Part shown: piece by piece, positions 37,259-46,493 of the stretch
Layout of the letters: each line of letters begins with the position of its first letter
Numbering within the stretch: the stretch's first letter is position 1
From: an uncultured bacterium
GTDB lineage: Bacteria > Cyanobacteriota > Vampirovibrionia > Gastranaerophilales > Gastranaerophilaceae
Direction: 5' to 3'
Length of the DNA stretch: 64,000 bases
NCBI GenBank assembly: GCA_949284985.1
Contig: CASDWY010000001.1
Location: 48,890-112,889 of the forward strand
Translations under genes and position numbers: made by a program
Notes under the pieces: generated by a model
Seen by the model: only the letters and a program-made list of their open reading frames with translations
What the model was told of the DNA's origin: nothing
Database searches by the model: none

Positions 37259-38905
37259 ATGATTAACACGATTAGTAAATCACAAATACAAAACTTTTTA
37301 AATACAGCCAAAGGAGATATTATTGGAGGTATAATTGCTGCAGTAATAGCACTGCCGCAAGCGCTTGCTTTTGGTGTAGCAACAGGATTAGGGGCATCAG
37401 CAGGGCTTTGGGGCGCAATTATTTTATCTTTATGCGTCGGATTATTAGGCTGCAAATTCCCTCTTATTGCTGGTCCAACAGGGCCAACTGCAATAGTTTT
37501 GGCTTCAGCTGTTGCTTTATATGCAGAAAAACCGGCTTTGATACTTGCTATTCTTTTTCTTACAGGGCTTTTTCAGTTAATCCTATCCCTAACAAAATCC
37601 GCTGAAATTGTAAAATTTGTTCCTTATCCTGTCATATCAGGATTTATGAATGGAGTTGGTACTATTCTGATTATTTTACAAATAGCACCTATTTTAGGAC
37701 ACAAAATGTATTCCTCTCCAATGCTAACCATACAACATCTTAATGAAATTTTTTCAAATGTTCAAGCTGCACCTTTTGCTCTTGGCATTTTAACTCTTGC
37801 AATAATTTTTTATACACCTAAAGCGATAGTAAGAATTATTCCTGTTCAACTAATAGCTCTTATTTTTGTTACATGGCTTTGTTCAACTCTCCAAATACCG
37901 GTTGAGAAAATTGGTGAAATAAAAGTTACGTTACCACAAATATCAATTCCTGCGATATCTCTTGATGAGTTTATCAGCATTTCTCCATCAGCAATAATCA
38001 TTGCAATAATATGTTCTGCTGAAACTCTTTTAACTACTTTGGTAATAGATTCTTTAACAAAACAAAAACACAACACCAAAAAAGTACTGGCATCTTTAGG
38101 CATAGGAAACATGGTTTGTGGGCTTTTTGGCGGAATTATCGGTGCCGGCGCTGCAATGAGAAGTGCTGCAGCTGTTAAAACAGGTGCAACAACCAGATTC
38201 GCATCATTTATTCATGCAAGCGTACTTATAGCTATTATTTTTCGATTTGCACCATATGCAGCAGAAATTCCTCTTGCCGTTCTTGCGGGAATTCTTATAA
38301 AAATCGGGTATGACATTATAGATACAAAATTTATCAAAGTTCTAAAATACGCCCCGAAAGATGACTTAATTGTTTTATTTGCAGTATTTTTCTTAACTGT
38401 TTTTCACGATTTAATTTTTGCAATTAGCACAGGTATAGTAGTTGCTGCCATTTTATATGCAAAAAGAATTGCAGATCAAACTAATATTGAAGTTAAAGAA
38501 ATTTATGATAATGATATTATGCAAATAGAAAAAAATCTTGTAAAAGATTACAACTACAAAATACGAGTAGTACATATTGACGGACAATTTTTCTTTGGTT
38601 CAACAACTCAAGTAGTATCAAAATTTGAAGAACTTCTTGGAACTAAATACCTTATTTTAAACTACGAATCCAGTGCCAAACTCGATATTTCTGCAATTTT
38701 TGCATTAGAAGATATTATAATCAGACTAAAATCACAACATATTAAGCTATTTATGGTAATAAAAAACGAAGAAATTAAACAACAACTTAAAAATCACAAA
38801 ATAGAAAATCAAATAGGACATAATCATATTTTTTACAGTGAAATAGATGCTATAGAAACAGCAAAAAAATACTTAAAAAGAAAAATTAAAAAACTGTCAA
38901 AATAA
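37259..38905 (+). CDS. SulP-family anion transporter with STAS domain
   Basis: This 548-residue protein has 10-12 membrane helices. The family's conserved start is GIIAAVIALPQALAFGVATG and the SulP motif PTGPTA follows. The C-terminal ~110 residues form a STAS domain (YLILNYESSAKLDISAIFAL). Members carry sulfate, bicarbonate or other anions; the substrate cannot be read. It is divergent from bioD, 6-21 bp apart. Confidence 0.9.
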   Translation: MINTISKSQIQNFLNTAKGDIIGGIIAAVIALPQALAFGVATGLGASAGLWGAIILSLCVGLLGCKFPLIAGPTGPTAIVLASAVALYAEKPALILAILFLTGLFQLILSLTKSAEIVKFVPYPVISGFMNGVGTILIILQIAPILGHKMYSSPMLTIQHLNEIFSNVQAAPFALGILTLAIIFYTPKAIVRIIPVQLIALIFVTWLCSTLQIPVEKIGEIKVTLPQISIPAISLDEFISISPSAIIIAIICSAETLLTTLVIDSLTKQKHNTKKVLASLGIGNMVCGLFGGIIGAGAAMRSAAAVKTGATTRFASFIHASVLIAIIFRFAPYAAEIPLAVLAGILIKIGYDIIDTKFIKVLKYAPKDDLIVLFAVFFLTVFHDLIFAISTGIVVAAILYAKRIADQTNIEVKEIYDNDIMQIEKNLVKDYNYKIRVVHIDGQFFFGSTTQVVSKFEELLGTKYLILNYESSAKLDISAIFALEDIIIRLKSQHIKLFMVIKNEEIKQQLKNHKIENQIGHNHIFYSEIDAIETAKKYLKRKIKKLSK

Positions 38906-38973
38906 GTTTTAATTATTGAACCTATTGTATTCTTGTTGTATTATCTTTTTAAAGATAAGAAAAGAGGCAAAAT

Positions 38974-40239
38974 ATGCTTGATATTAAAATTATTAGAGAA
39001 AACCCAGATAAAGTTAATGAACTTTTAAAAAGACGTAACCCGGAGCTTTCTATAGATGAAGTTTTAAAAATAGATACTGAACGTAGAAAAATCCAATTTA
39101 AAGCTGATGAGTTGCGTGCAAAAAGAAAAGCAGAATCTCAAAAAATCGGTTTAATGAAAAAAAATGGTGAAAATACTGACGGAATACAAGAAGAAGTTCG
39201 CAAACTTGGAGAGGATATAAAGTCACTTGAAGAACAAGAAGCAGAACTTAACGAAAAACAAACAAATCTACTTCTTCATATTCCAAATACTCCGGATGAA
39301 ACAACTCCAATTGGGCTTAGTGAAGAAAACAATGTTGCAGTCAAATATTTTGGTGAGCCTACAAAAGCCGATTTTGAGCTTAAAGCTCACTGGGATATAT
39401 GTACAGAAAAAGGTTTCGTAGATTTTGAACGTGGCGTAAAACTTGCACAATCGAGATTTTCACTTTATAGAGGACTTGGCGCAAAACTCGAACGTGCAAT
39501 TATAAACTTTTTCTTAAATGTTCATACAACAGAACATGGCTATGAGGAAATTTTACCACCAGTCTTAGTTAACTCTGACGCAATGAAAGGGACAGGACAA
39601 CTTCCAAAATTCAGAGAAGACATGTATAAATGTGAAAACGAAGATTTGTTTCTCATTCCAACTGCAGAAGTACCTGTTACCAATATTTATGCAGGAGAAA
39701 TACTATCAGAAGAAGATCTACCAAAATACATGACAGCATATACGCCATGTTTTAGGCGAGAAGCAGGCTCCGCCGGAAAAGACACAAGAGGTCTTATTCG
39801 TCAGCACCAATTTAATAAAGTAGAACTTGTTAAATTATGCACTCCACAATCATCAGCTGAAGAACACGAAAAACTTACACTTAACGCAGAAAGAGTTTTA
39901 GAACTCCTTGGACTTCCATATAGAAGAGTTGCGCTATGCTGTGGGGATATCGGCTTTTCAGCTAAAAAATGTTTCGATTTGGAAGTCTGGATGCCGTCAT
40001 ACAACGCATATAAAGAAATTTCCAGCTGCTCAAATTTTGGCGACTATCAGGCAAGACGTGCAAATATTAAATACCGCAATAAAGAAACCGGAAAAGTAGA
40101 ATTTGTACATACTCTAAATGGCTCTGGTTTGGCAGTAGGAAGAACTTTTGCAGCTATACTTGAAAACTTCCAGCAAAAAGATGGTTCAATTGTTATACCA
40201 GAAGTTTTAAGACCGTATATGGGAGTTGACAAAATATAA
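38974..40239 (+). CDS. serS: seryl-tRNA synthetase
   Basis: This 421-residue class II synthetase has an N-terminal coiled-coil arm (about 30-105, [12 protein letters not shown]). Motif 2 is [18 protein letters not shown] and motif 3 ends [16 protein letters not shown]. The Ser-AMP pocket TAEVP is present. AAGAGGCAAA precedes the ATG. The next gene, tmk, starts on the last base of the stop (TAATG), so this begins a coupled operon. Confidence 0.98.
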   Translation: MLDIKIIRENPDKVNELLKRRNPELSIDEVLKIDTERRKIQFKADELRAKRKAESQKIGLMKKNGENTDGIQEEVRKLGEDIKSLEEQEAELNEKQTNLLLHIPNTPDETTPIGLSEENNVAVKYFGEPTKADFELKAHWDICTEKGFVDFERGVKLAQSRFSLYRGLGAKLERAIINFFLNVHTTEHGYEEILPPVLVNSDAMKGTGQLPKFREDMYKCENEDLFLIPTAEVPVTNIYAGEILSEEDLPKYMTAYTPCFRREAGSAGKDTRGLIRQHQFNKVELVKLCTPQSSAEEHEKLTLNAERVLELLGLPYRRVALCCGDIGFSAKKCFDLEVWMPSYNAYKEISSCSNFGDYQARRANIKYRNKETGKVEFVHTLNGSGLAVGRTFAAILENFQQKDGSIVIPEVLRPYMGVDKI

Positions 40240-40865
40240 TGACAACCAACCAAAAAGGATTATTTATAACATTTGAAGGCGGAGATGGTTGCGGGAAAAC
40301 TACACAGCTCAACTTATGTGCAGAATATCTTCAAAAAAAAGGTTTTTCTGTTCTTGTCACGAGAGAACCCGGCTCACAAGGTTTGGGAGAAAAGCTCCGA
40401 GAAGTCCTTCTTCACTACAATGGACCTGTAGCTCCAACTTGCGAAGCATTTTTGTTTCTTGCCGATCGCGCACAACATATCAATCAAATTGTTAAACCGG
40501 CATTAGAAACAGGGAAAATTATTCTTTGCGACCGTCATACAGACTCCTCAATTGCATACCAAGGCTATGGGCGTGGAGAAAATATTAAACAAATTGAACT
40601 TCTTAATAATATTGCCACCCAAGACATAAAACCAAACTTAACTTTGGTTTTTGATGTGTCTGAAGAAATTGCCCAAAAAAGAGTTGGTTCACAAAAAGAT
40701 CGAATGGAATCAGCAGGAAAAGATTTTCACAAAAGAGTAAGAAACGGTTACCTTGAAATAGCAAAACAAAACCCAACAAGGGTAAAAGTTGTAGATGCAA
40801 ATCTACCCATAGAAGAAGTTTTTAAGCAAGTAAAAAAATTAATTGATAATATAATACAAGGATAA
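40239..40865 (+). CDS. tmk: thymidylate kinase
   Basis: This 208-residue kinase phosphorylates dTMP to dTDP. The P-loop is EGGDGCGKTTQ, the DR(Y/H) motif is in CDRHTDSSIAYQGYGRG and TREPGSQG is the lid/base segment. It overlaps serS by one base and is 4 bp from the next gene. Confidence 0.97.
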   Translation: MTTNQKGLFITFEGGDGCGKTTQLNLCAEYLQKKGFSVLVTREPGSQGLGEKLREVLLHYNGPVAPTCEAFLFLADRAQHINQIVKPALETGKIILCDRHTDSSIAYQGYGRGENIKQIELLNNIATQDIKPNLTLVFDVSEEIAQKRVGSQKDRMESAGKDFHKRVRNGYLEIAKQNPTRVKVVDANLPIEEVFKQVKKLIDNIIQG

Positions 40866-40869
40866 AACT

Positions 40870-41193
40870 ATGAAACACCAACGATGGTACGACAAAGACC
40901 CACTTTTAAAAGAAGCACTAGAACTTTTAAAACTTCAACCTGCCGATAAACAACCGGGAGCTGTAGATTTTATAATTAAATTGCAAGAAGAAATTGCAAA
41001 AGATGTTATTGAAAAAGTATACGATATGGTTAATGAATATCAACAATCCGGTAATCGTTGGTATGACAAAGATCCGGTACTTCTTAAAGCTATGGAAACC
41101 CTCAGAGTTGCATCTCCACAAACTCAACGAATTGCCGCAAAAAAATTATTAGAAAACCTCGCAGCGATGGCAGAAGAAAACGAAAATGACTAA
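40870..41193 (+). CDS. small protein with duplicated RWYDKDP motif
   Basis: This 107-residue protein consists of two similar helical halves. Each begins RWYDKDP(L/V)L, followed by a helix (KEALELLKLQ and KAMETLRVAS) and a second helix. The repeats start near residues 5 and 63. No enzyme motif is present. Its tight place between tmk and folE2, with 8 bp of overlap with folE2, argues for a real gene expressed with them. No family name is known to me. Confidence 0.75.
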   Translation: MKHQRWYDKDPLLKEALELLKLQPADKQPGAVDFIIKLQEEIAKDVIEKVYDMVNEYQQSGNRWYDKDPVLLKAMETLRVASPQTQRIAAKKLLENLAAMAEENEND

Positions 41194-41977
41194 ATTTCTC
41201 AAAGATATTCAAAATTTAAAAGATACAAGAGGAATTGCTATTCAAAAAGTCGGAGTAAAAGACGTTGAAATTCCACTAATTATTCAACGCAAAAATGACT
41301 CTGATCAAATTGTTTCCGCTAAAGCCAGAATGAGTGTATCACTGCCTCAAAACTACAAAGGCACACATATGTCACGCTTTATGGAGGTTTTGGATGAATG
41401 GCGCGCAAAAAATTTATTAGGTGTTGATATAAAAGGAATTTTAAAAGACGTTCAACAAAAATTAAATGCACAAAGCGCGCATGTCCGCTTCAATTTTAAA
41501 TATTTTGTCAAAAAAGAAGCACCAATAAGCAAAGCTCAATCCGTAATGGGTTATGATTGTTCTTTTGAAGGAAATTTACAAAAGGATGAATATAATTTTT
41601 TACTTGGGGTAAAAGTTCCTGTAACAACGCTTTGCCCTTGCTCAAAAGAAATATCAAACTATAGTGCCCATAATCAACGAGCACTAATAAAAATTATAAT
41701 AAATTACGATGAGAACCAACATATCTGGCTAGAAGACTTAATCAAACTTGCAGAAAGCTGTGGCTCGTGCGAACTCTATCCAATTTTAAAACGAGAAGAT
41801 GAAAAATACGTGACAGAAAAAGCATACGATAACCCTAAATTTGTAGAAGATGTAATACGTGATGTAATTTTAAAACTTAAAGAAAATAAAATAATAAAAT
41901 CCTTTGAAGTTGAATGTGAAGCTTTTGAAAGTATTCATAATCACTCTGCTTGGGCATATCAAAAAGAAACTATTTAA
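41186..41977 (+). CDS. folE2: GTP cyclohydrolase FolE2 (type IB)
   Basis: This 263-residue enzyme makes dihydroneopterin triphosphate for folate (and possibly queuosine) using varied metals, so it tolerates zinc scarcity. The catalytic cysteine is in TTLCPCSKEIS, and GVDIKGILKDVQ and YSAHNQRA are family segments. It overlaps the upstream gene by 8 bp and ends 1 bp before the glycosylase start. Confidence 0.95.
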   Translation: MTKFLKDIQNLKDTRGIAIQKVGVKDVEIPLIIQRKNDSDQIVSAKARMSVSLPQNYKGTHMSRFMEVLDEWRAKNLLGVDIKGILKDVQQKLNAQSAHVRFNFKYFVKKEAPISKAQSVMGYDCSFEGNLQKDEYNFLLGVKVPVTTLCPCSKEISNYSAHNQRALIKIIINYDENQHIWLEDLIKLAESCGSCELYPILKREDEKYVTEKAYDNPKFVEDVIRDVILKLKENKIIKSFEVECEAFESIHNHSAWAYQKETI

Positions 41978-41978
41978 A

Positions 41979-42566
41979 ATGATTGAACAAAAACTTGAAA
42001 AATTAAAAGAAGAATGCTTAAACTGTCAAAAATGTCCCCTCTGCAAAACTCGTACAAATATAGTTTTTTCAGGAGGAATTCCAAACCATAATTTAATGCT
42101 TATAGGTGAAGCCCCTGGATATTGGGAAGACCAAAAAGGAGAACCATTTGTAGGCAAAGCAGGTCAACTTTTGGATAAAATTTTTGCCTCTGTAGGACTT
42201 TCAAGGCACAAAGATGTCTATATATGTAACACTTTAAAATGCAGACCCCCGAACAATCGTGATCCGCTACCAGAAGAAAAAAAAGCATGCCGCGCTTTTT
42301 TAGATGCCCAAATTGAAATCCTTAAACCTAAAATCATATTGCTTTGTGGTAGAGTTGCTGTTAATTCAATGCTTAATACCAATATAGGAATAACAAAAAT
42401 CCGCGGAAAATGGTTTAATGGACCCAATAACTCAAAAATGATGCCTATTTTCCATCCATCCTACCTGCTTCGTAATGATTCACGAGAAAAAGGTAGCCCT
42501 AAATGGCTTATGTGGCAAGATATTCAAGAAATAAAAAAATATTACAATCAAATTATAAACGAATAA
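41979..42566 (+). CDS. Fe-S uracil-DNA glycosylase, family 4
   Basis: This 196-residue glycosylase removes uracil from DNA. Cysteines for the 4Fe-4S cluster are in CLNCQKCPLC and later in NTLKCRPP, and the catalytic motif is GEAPGYWED. HPSYLLRN near the end is the second active-site motif. The frame is open to 41904, but the ATG at 41979 (MIEQKLEKL) follows the folE2 stop by one base and is the real start. The 3' end overlaps the convergent cupin by 14 bp. Confidence 0.92.
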   Translation: MIEQKLEKLKEECLNCQKCPLCKTRTNIVFSGGIPNHNLMLIGEAPGYWEDQKGEPFVGKAGQLLDKIFASVGLSRHKDVYICNTLKCRPPNNRDPLPEEKKACRAFLDAQIEILKPKIILLCGRVAVNSMLNTNIGITKIRGKWFNGPNNSKMMPIFHPSYLLRNDSREKGSPKWLMWQDIQEIKKYYNQIINE

Positions 42567-42858
42567 GCATCATTTTAGATCTATCTTTAGAAATTAGTGA
42601 ATGAGGAGCATTTTTAGGCATTATAATCATTTCGTTTCTTCTTAAATCATAAATTTTACCTGAAATAGTAAATTCTATCTCTCCCTCAAGAATATAAACA
42701 CAAACATTTGAATTTAATGCATGAACACCAATTTTTTCATGAACATCTAACGCCATAACCCTAATAGATCTATCTTCATTTTCCACCAAAATATTTGTAT
42801 TTATTGAGCCGTCTAAATATTCAACTGCCTTTTCGGGTTTAAAAATTTCATTAATCAT
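42553..42858 (-). CDS. small cupin-domain protein
   Basis: This single-cupin protein has 101 residues: VYILEGEIEFTISGKIYDL and NEMIIMPKNAPHSL form the two barrel motifs. The usual metal-binding His set is only partly present. Such proteins bind a small ligand or sugar or act as sensors; the ligand is unknown. AAGGAGAAAGTG precedes the start. Confidence 0.8.
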   Translation of the reverse strand: MINEIFKPEKAVEYLDGSINTNILVENEDRSIRVMALDVHEKIGVHALNSNVCVYILEGEIEFTISGKIYDLRRNEMIIMPKNAPHSLISKDRSKMMLIRL

Positions 42859-43021
42859 ATCACTTTCTCCTTTTTGCCATTTTAAATTTTTTTCTTAATT
42901 AATACATTCGACAAAAGTACAATCAACTCTCCTAAACCTACTCTTAACCTTTACATATATTTGTAAAAGTTTGTATAAATTGATAGCAAATTAAATTATT
43001 TAGGACTATTATTAAAAACAT
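42859..43021 (+). promoter_or_regulatory. divergent promoter region with CU-rich motif
   Basis: This AT-rich gap separates the cupin and the kinase. It holds CTCCTAAACCT (42929-42939), identical to a segment of the 30.1 kb RNA candidate. An imperfect hairpin CCTTTACA/TGTAAAAG follows near 42948-42970. It could carry an RNA or a protein-binding site; no ORF is seen. Confidence 0.35.
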
Positions 43022-43882
43022 ATGCTAAGTTTAATTGAAAAAGAGAAACAAACTGAAAATCTAAAATTATCTAAACCGGATTTTTCAACCAAAACCGGAA
43101 GAGAATTTCTAGCGTTTTATTTACAATCAAAACTAAAAAAAATACTAGCACATGATAAAAAAAATGAAATTCCTATCTTCAAAGAAGTTCGTCCGGATTT
43201 TATTTCAAGATTTTCAAGAAGATTAATAGATAAACCACATCAACGAATAATGATAGCTATTACAGGTGAAAGTGCAAGCGGTAAAACCACTATTTGCAAC
43301 ACCATAAAAGAAGCTATTTCAAAGTTTAATATGCCAATTGAAATAATCAGTGCAGACAACTATTTTAATGATATATCTGAACTTATAAAAAAATACGGTT
43401 CATTTGACGCACTTCGTGATCAAGGTTATGACGTAGATTCCCCGGAAAGTTTTCAACTTAAATTGCTTAAAGAAGACTTAACAAAATTAAAAAATGGTGA
43501 AAATGTAAAAATACCTCAATACCTGGTAAACGGAACAGGAATAAGTATACCTAACGCAATATTAAAGTATTCTAAAAAAATTATTGTAGTAGAAGGGATG
43601 GCTTCTGTATACAAAGATATAAAAGATATATTTGATATAAAAATATATGTCGATATAGATAAACAACTTCAAAAACGCTGGTTTCTCAACAGAGCCGCGC
43701 AAAGAAATCAAGATAGCGTAAATGCATTAAAACACTGGGAATATATTCAAACAGCTTCAGTAAAATATGTTCAACCACAAAAAAATGAATGCGATGTAAT
43801 TATCAATGGAGAATCATATTTAGATTATTACAAACAATTCATAGAATATATGTATACTGTTACAAACAGCTTTAGTTCATAA
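43022..43882 (+). CDS. uridine kinase/phosphoribulokinase-type P-loop kinase
   Basis: This 286-residue protein has an ~75-residue N-terminal extension, then a kinase domain with GESASGKTT as the P-loop and SADNYFND in the substrate lid. VVEGMAS is the base motif. It belongs to the uridine kinase/PRK group, but the phosphorylated substrate is uncertain. The neighbouring XRE gene converges 3 bp away. Confidence 0.8.
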   Translation: MLSLIEKEKQTENLKLSKPDFSTKTGREFLAFYLQSKLKKILAHDKKNEIPIFKEVRPDFISRFSRRLIDKPHQRIMIAITGESASGKTTICNTIKEAISKFNMPIEIISADNYFNDISELIKKYGSFDALRDQGYDVDSPESFQLKLLKEDLTKLKNGENVKIPQYLVNGTGISIPNAILKYSKKIIVVEGMASVYKDIKDIFDIKIYVDIDKQLQKRWFLNRAAQRNQDSVNALKHWEYIQTASVKYVQPQKNECDVIINGESYLDYYKQFIEYMYTVTNSFSS

Positions 43883-43884
43883 TT

Positions 43885-44556
43885 CTATTTATGATTACTT
43901 TGCGCAAGTTCTATTCCTTTTAACAAAAGTTTAAGCTCTTTTAAAGCCTGAGGATCGCTAATTGCGTCAACTGCAATTTTCAAAAATTCTAACTTTTCTG
44001 CTTGAGAAGAATATTTTTTCATTTTGTCTTTAATATAATTTTGAATTTCCTCCGATTCAATACTCTTCTCCGATATATTTACTTCAACTCTACCGTCAGG
44101 ATAAAATGTTTTAATATATTTTCTAGTTTTATCATTAAAATACTCAACAGTTAATTGCTTACGTAACCTTATTGCAGTATTTTTCATAACAGACTCGGTT
44201 ACTGCAGCATCCATTTGTTTAGGGACATCCATTTCCTTTATTTTATCTTGAGGTCCATGAATTTTAACCTTTTCATCTTTTTGAACAAGCCTAATCATTG
44301 GAACTGCATCTGTTCCTGTAGCAAGAAGTGTAACTTCTTGATTCCATTCAAAATCAAATAAATCCGACAAAGTAATGTCCAACCCAACAGCTAATTTTGC
44401 CAAGGTTTCTGCAGATGAAAAATTTTCTCCTTTTTCAAGTCTTGCTAACTGTCGAGGATTAAGATCAATCATCTCAGCTAACTCTTCTTGCGTAAAACCA
44501 CGCATTTTTCTTAATTCTTTTACTCTAGCACCAAATGCTTCTTTCAAGTTTTTCAT
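43885..44556 (-). CDS. XRE-family transcriptional regulator
   Basis: This 223-residue regulator has an N-terminal Cro/CI-type helix-turn-helix (about 6-62: RVKELRKMRGFTQEELAEMI and NPRQLARLEKGENFSS). A C-terminal ~150-residue domain of unknown fold follows, ending in a helical segment. A perfect 12-bp palindrome with a GACGCAAAATGTC core lies about 80-110 bp before the start. A near-identical core is present at the 34.83 kb RNA promoter, suggesting autoregulation and a second target. The ribosome site AGGAGAAG precedes the ATG. Confidence 0.85.
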   Translation of the reverse strand: MKNLKEAFGARVKELRKMRGFTQEELAEMIDLNPRQLARLEKGENFSSAETLAKLAVGLDITLSDLFDFEWNQEVTLLATGTDAVPMIRLVQKDEKVKIHGPQDKIKEMDVPKQMDAAVTESVMKNTAIRLRKQLTVEYFNDKTRKYIKTFYPDGRVEVNISEKSIESEEIQNYIKDKMKKYSSQAEKLEFLKIAVDAISDPQALKELKLLLKGIELAQSNHK

Positions 44557-44636
44557 ACTCTTCTCCTAAGTAAAAAGTGTAATACGTTTGGTTCAACCTT
44601 TTAAGGTCTTAAAACAGCATTAATTAGAAAAAATAC

Positions 44637-44667
44637 AAAATATCAGACGCAAAATGTCTGATATTTT
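44637..44667 (-). promoter_or_regulatory. perfect palindrome upstream of the XRE regulator
   Basis: AAAATATCAGAC (44637-44648) and GTCTGATATTTT (44656-44667) are perfect 12-bp arms around GCAAAAT. Its core GACGCAAAATGTC differs at one position from the left operator and at two from the right operator at 34.83 kb. A further TTTTGCGT stands nearby (44692-44699). It could also act as a hairpin, but its position fits an operator. Confidence 0.7.
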
Positions 44668-44725
44668 ATAATTTTACTGCAGTTTTGCGTGTTCTAACGA
44701 GATAAATTTTAACTGTTATAGGAAT

Positions 44726-45298
44726 TTATTTAATTAACCTTAACTCCGTTTTGCTTAATTTCTTTTTTATCTGTTCATGTTGTCGAGTAATAAAAAGGCT
44801 TTCTGCTTGCAATGTCCTAAGTTCCGAAGCTGTAAGGGCATACTTTGCATCAATTAAGATTTTTTCTGCCTCATCATATTTTTTTAAGTTCAACAAAACT
44901 GTATACTTTAATTCCAACAACGATTTTTTTAAGGCAGCAGGAATTTCAACCCTAAAAGCCAACGCTTTGTCCACGTATTCTTTTGCAATTTTATCATTCC
45001 CCATAAACTCATAAATATTTGCAAGATTTGCTAATATTTTTACATTAGACGGCTCAAACATTTCAGCTTCTTTATACAAGTTACAAGCCTGCTGAAAATC
45101 ACCACAAATTATAAAAATACTTGCCAACAGATTAATCGCCTTAATTAAGCCGGGCGTGTAATCAAGCGCTTGCTTAAGTTTTTCGATTGCATTATAAGTA
45201 TTGTTAAAATAAAAAAGCTCATCTTCAGCTTCACGATAAAGTCTCTCTGATCTTAAATCCAAAACCAAATTTTTATCTTTTTTTTCCAAAATACTCAT
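44726..45298 (-). CDS. TPR-repeat protein
   Basis: This 190-residue soluble protein has at least three tetratricopeptide repeats in the middle (NNTYNAIEKLKQALDYTP, LYKEAEMFEPSNVKILANLA and DKIAKEYVDKAL). No membrane segment or enzyme motif is present. It probably mediates protein contacts. It has no clear ribosome site. Its partner is unknown. Confidence 0.75.
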   Translation of the reverse strand: MSILEKKDKNLVLDLRSERLYREAEDELFYFNNTYNAIEKLKQALDYTPGLIKAINLLASIFIICGDFQQACNLYKEAEMFEPSNVKILANLANIYEFMGNDKIAKEYVDKALAFRVEIPAALKKSLLELKYTVLLNLKKYDEAEKILIDAKYALTASELRTLQAESLFITRQHEQIKKKLSKTELRLIK

Positions 45299-45565
45299 TT
45301 ATTTAATTCAATCTTCCCCCGATTTATCTCACTTCAATAATACAATTTAGACATGACCCAGTCTAGTCAAGGCTTCAGACAAAATCAAAACAAAACGGTC
45401 AAAAGCATGTCTCGCATGCATTTTAAGGTTTTTAGTGTACAATTTACAATTTTTAATATACTTTGCTTTTTAACTGAAACTCTTATTACTATTGCAATAT
45501 AAACCCTTAAAAAAAGTTAATATTTTATAGTTTTATATCATCCTAATACGTGATAAAATAAATTT
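45299..45565. promoter_or_regulatory. divergent intergenic region upstream of murQ and TPR gene
   Basis: These 267 bp hold no gene. A GCATG-TCTCG-CATGC hairpin (45405-45419) has A4 before and ATTTT after. TAATACGTGATAAAAT before 45566 is a probable murQ promoter area, with no clear ribosome site. Nothing else is recognised. Confidence 0.35.
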
Positions 45566-46462
45566 ATGGAAAAAAAAAGCATTACAGAAGGTCTTAACAG
45601 AAAAACTCGCAATATAGATATTGTTTCTACAATAAAACTTGTAGAAATGATAAACAATGAAGACAAATATGTTGCCAAGGCAGTAGGCAAAGAAAAAAAG
45701 AAAATTGCTCAAGCAATTGATGCAATATCAAATTCATTTTTAGATGGTGGAAGACTTTTATATTTTGGAGCTGGCACGTCAGGACGCTTAGGTGTCTTAG
45801 ACGCATCTGAATGTCCACCTACATTTGGTGTTGACAGCTCAATGGTACAAGGTTTTATTGCCGGTGGTGACAATGCTCTCAGAAACGCAATAGAAGGCGC
45901 AGAAGACAGTATAGAACTTGGCAAAGAAGACTTTATAAAATCTAAAGCAACCTCTAAAGATATCATTACTGTTATTTCAGCTAGTGGAAACGCAAACTAT
46001 ATTTTATCAATTTTACAAAATGCCCAAAAACAAAATATCAAAACAATAGCGATATGTTGTAATAATAAAGCAAAAGCAAAAGCCTATGCTGATATTTTTA
46101 TTTGTCCAATAGTTAAGGAAGAAGTAATCTCCGGCTCAACCAGGATGAAAAGCGGAACCGCACAAAAAATGATATTAAATATGCTTACAACAGGTGCAAT
46201 GATAAAAATTGGCAAAACTTATCAAAACTACATGATTGATGTAAAACCAACAAATGAAAAATTAAAAATCAGAGCAATAAATATAGTAAGTGAAATTGCG
46301 TCAATTAACGAAAAGGAAGCTGAAGAAATACTGAGACAAACTGATTTTAATGTAAAAAAAGCTGTAGTAATGAAACTGCTTAATACAAATGAAACTACAG
46401 CAGAACAACTTCTTAAAGAGAACAACGGTATACTAAGAAAAATCAAAAATCCCAAGACTTAA
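45566..46462 (+). CDS. murQ: N-acetylmuramic acid 6-phosphate etherase
   Basis: This 298-residue SIS-domain enzyme cleaves the lactyl ether of MurNAc-6-P in peptidoglycan recycling, yielding GlcNAc-6-P. It shows NIDIVSTIKLVEMIN at the N-terminus, GAGTSGRLGVLDASECPPTF as the SIS/catalytic segment (Glu of ASEC) and SGSTRMKSGTAQK. A C-terminal helical dimer tail completes it. The supply of MurNAc-6-P (a PTS or anmK) is not in the window. Confidence 0.95.
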   Translation: MEKKSITEGLNRKTRNIDIVSTIKLVEMINNEDKYVAKAVGKEKKKIAQAIDAISNSFLDGGRLLYFGAGTSGRLGVLDASECPPTFGVDSSMVQGFIAGGDNALRNAIEGAEDSIELGKEDFIKSKATSKDIITVISASGNANYILSILQNAQKQNIKTIAICCNNKAKAKAYADIFICPIVKEEVISGSTRMKSGTAQKMILNMLTTGAMIKIGKTYQNYMIDVKPTNEKLKIRAINIVSEIASINEKEAEEILRQTDFNVKKAVVMKLLNTNETTAEQLLKENNGILRKIKNPKT

Positions 46463-46493
46463 CATCTATTTTTTTTGTTTTAAAATAATATTT

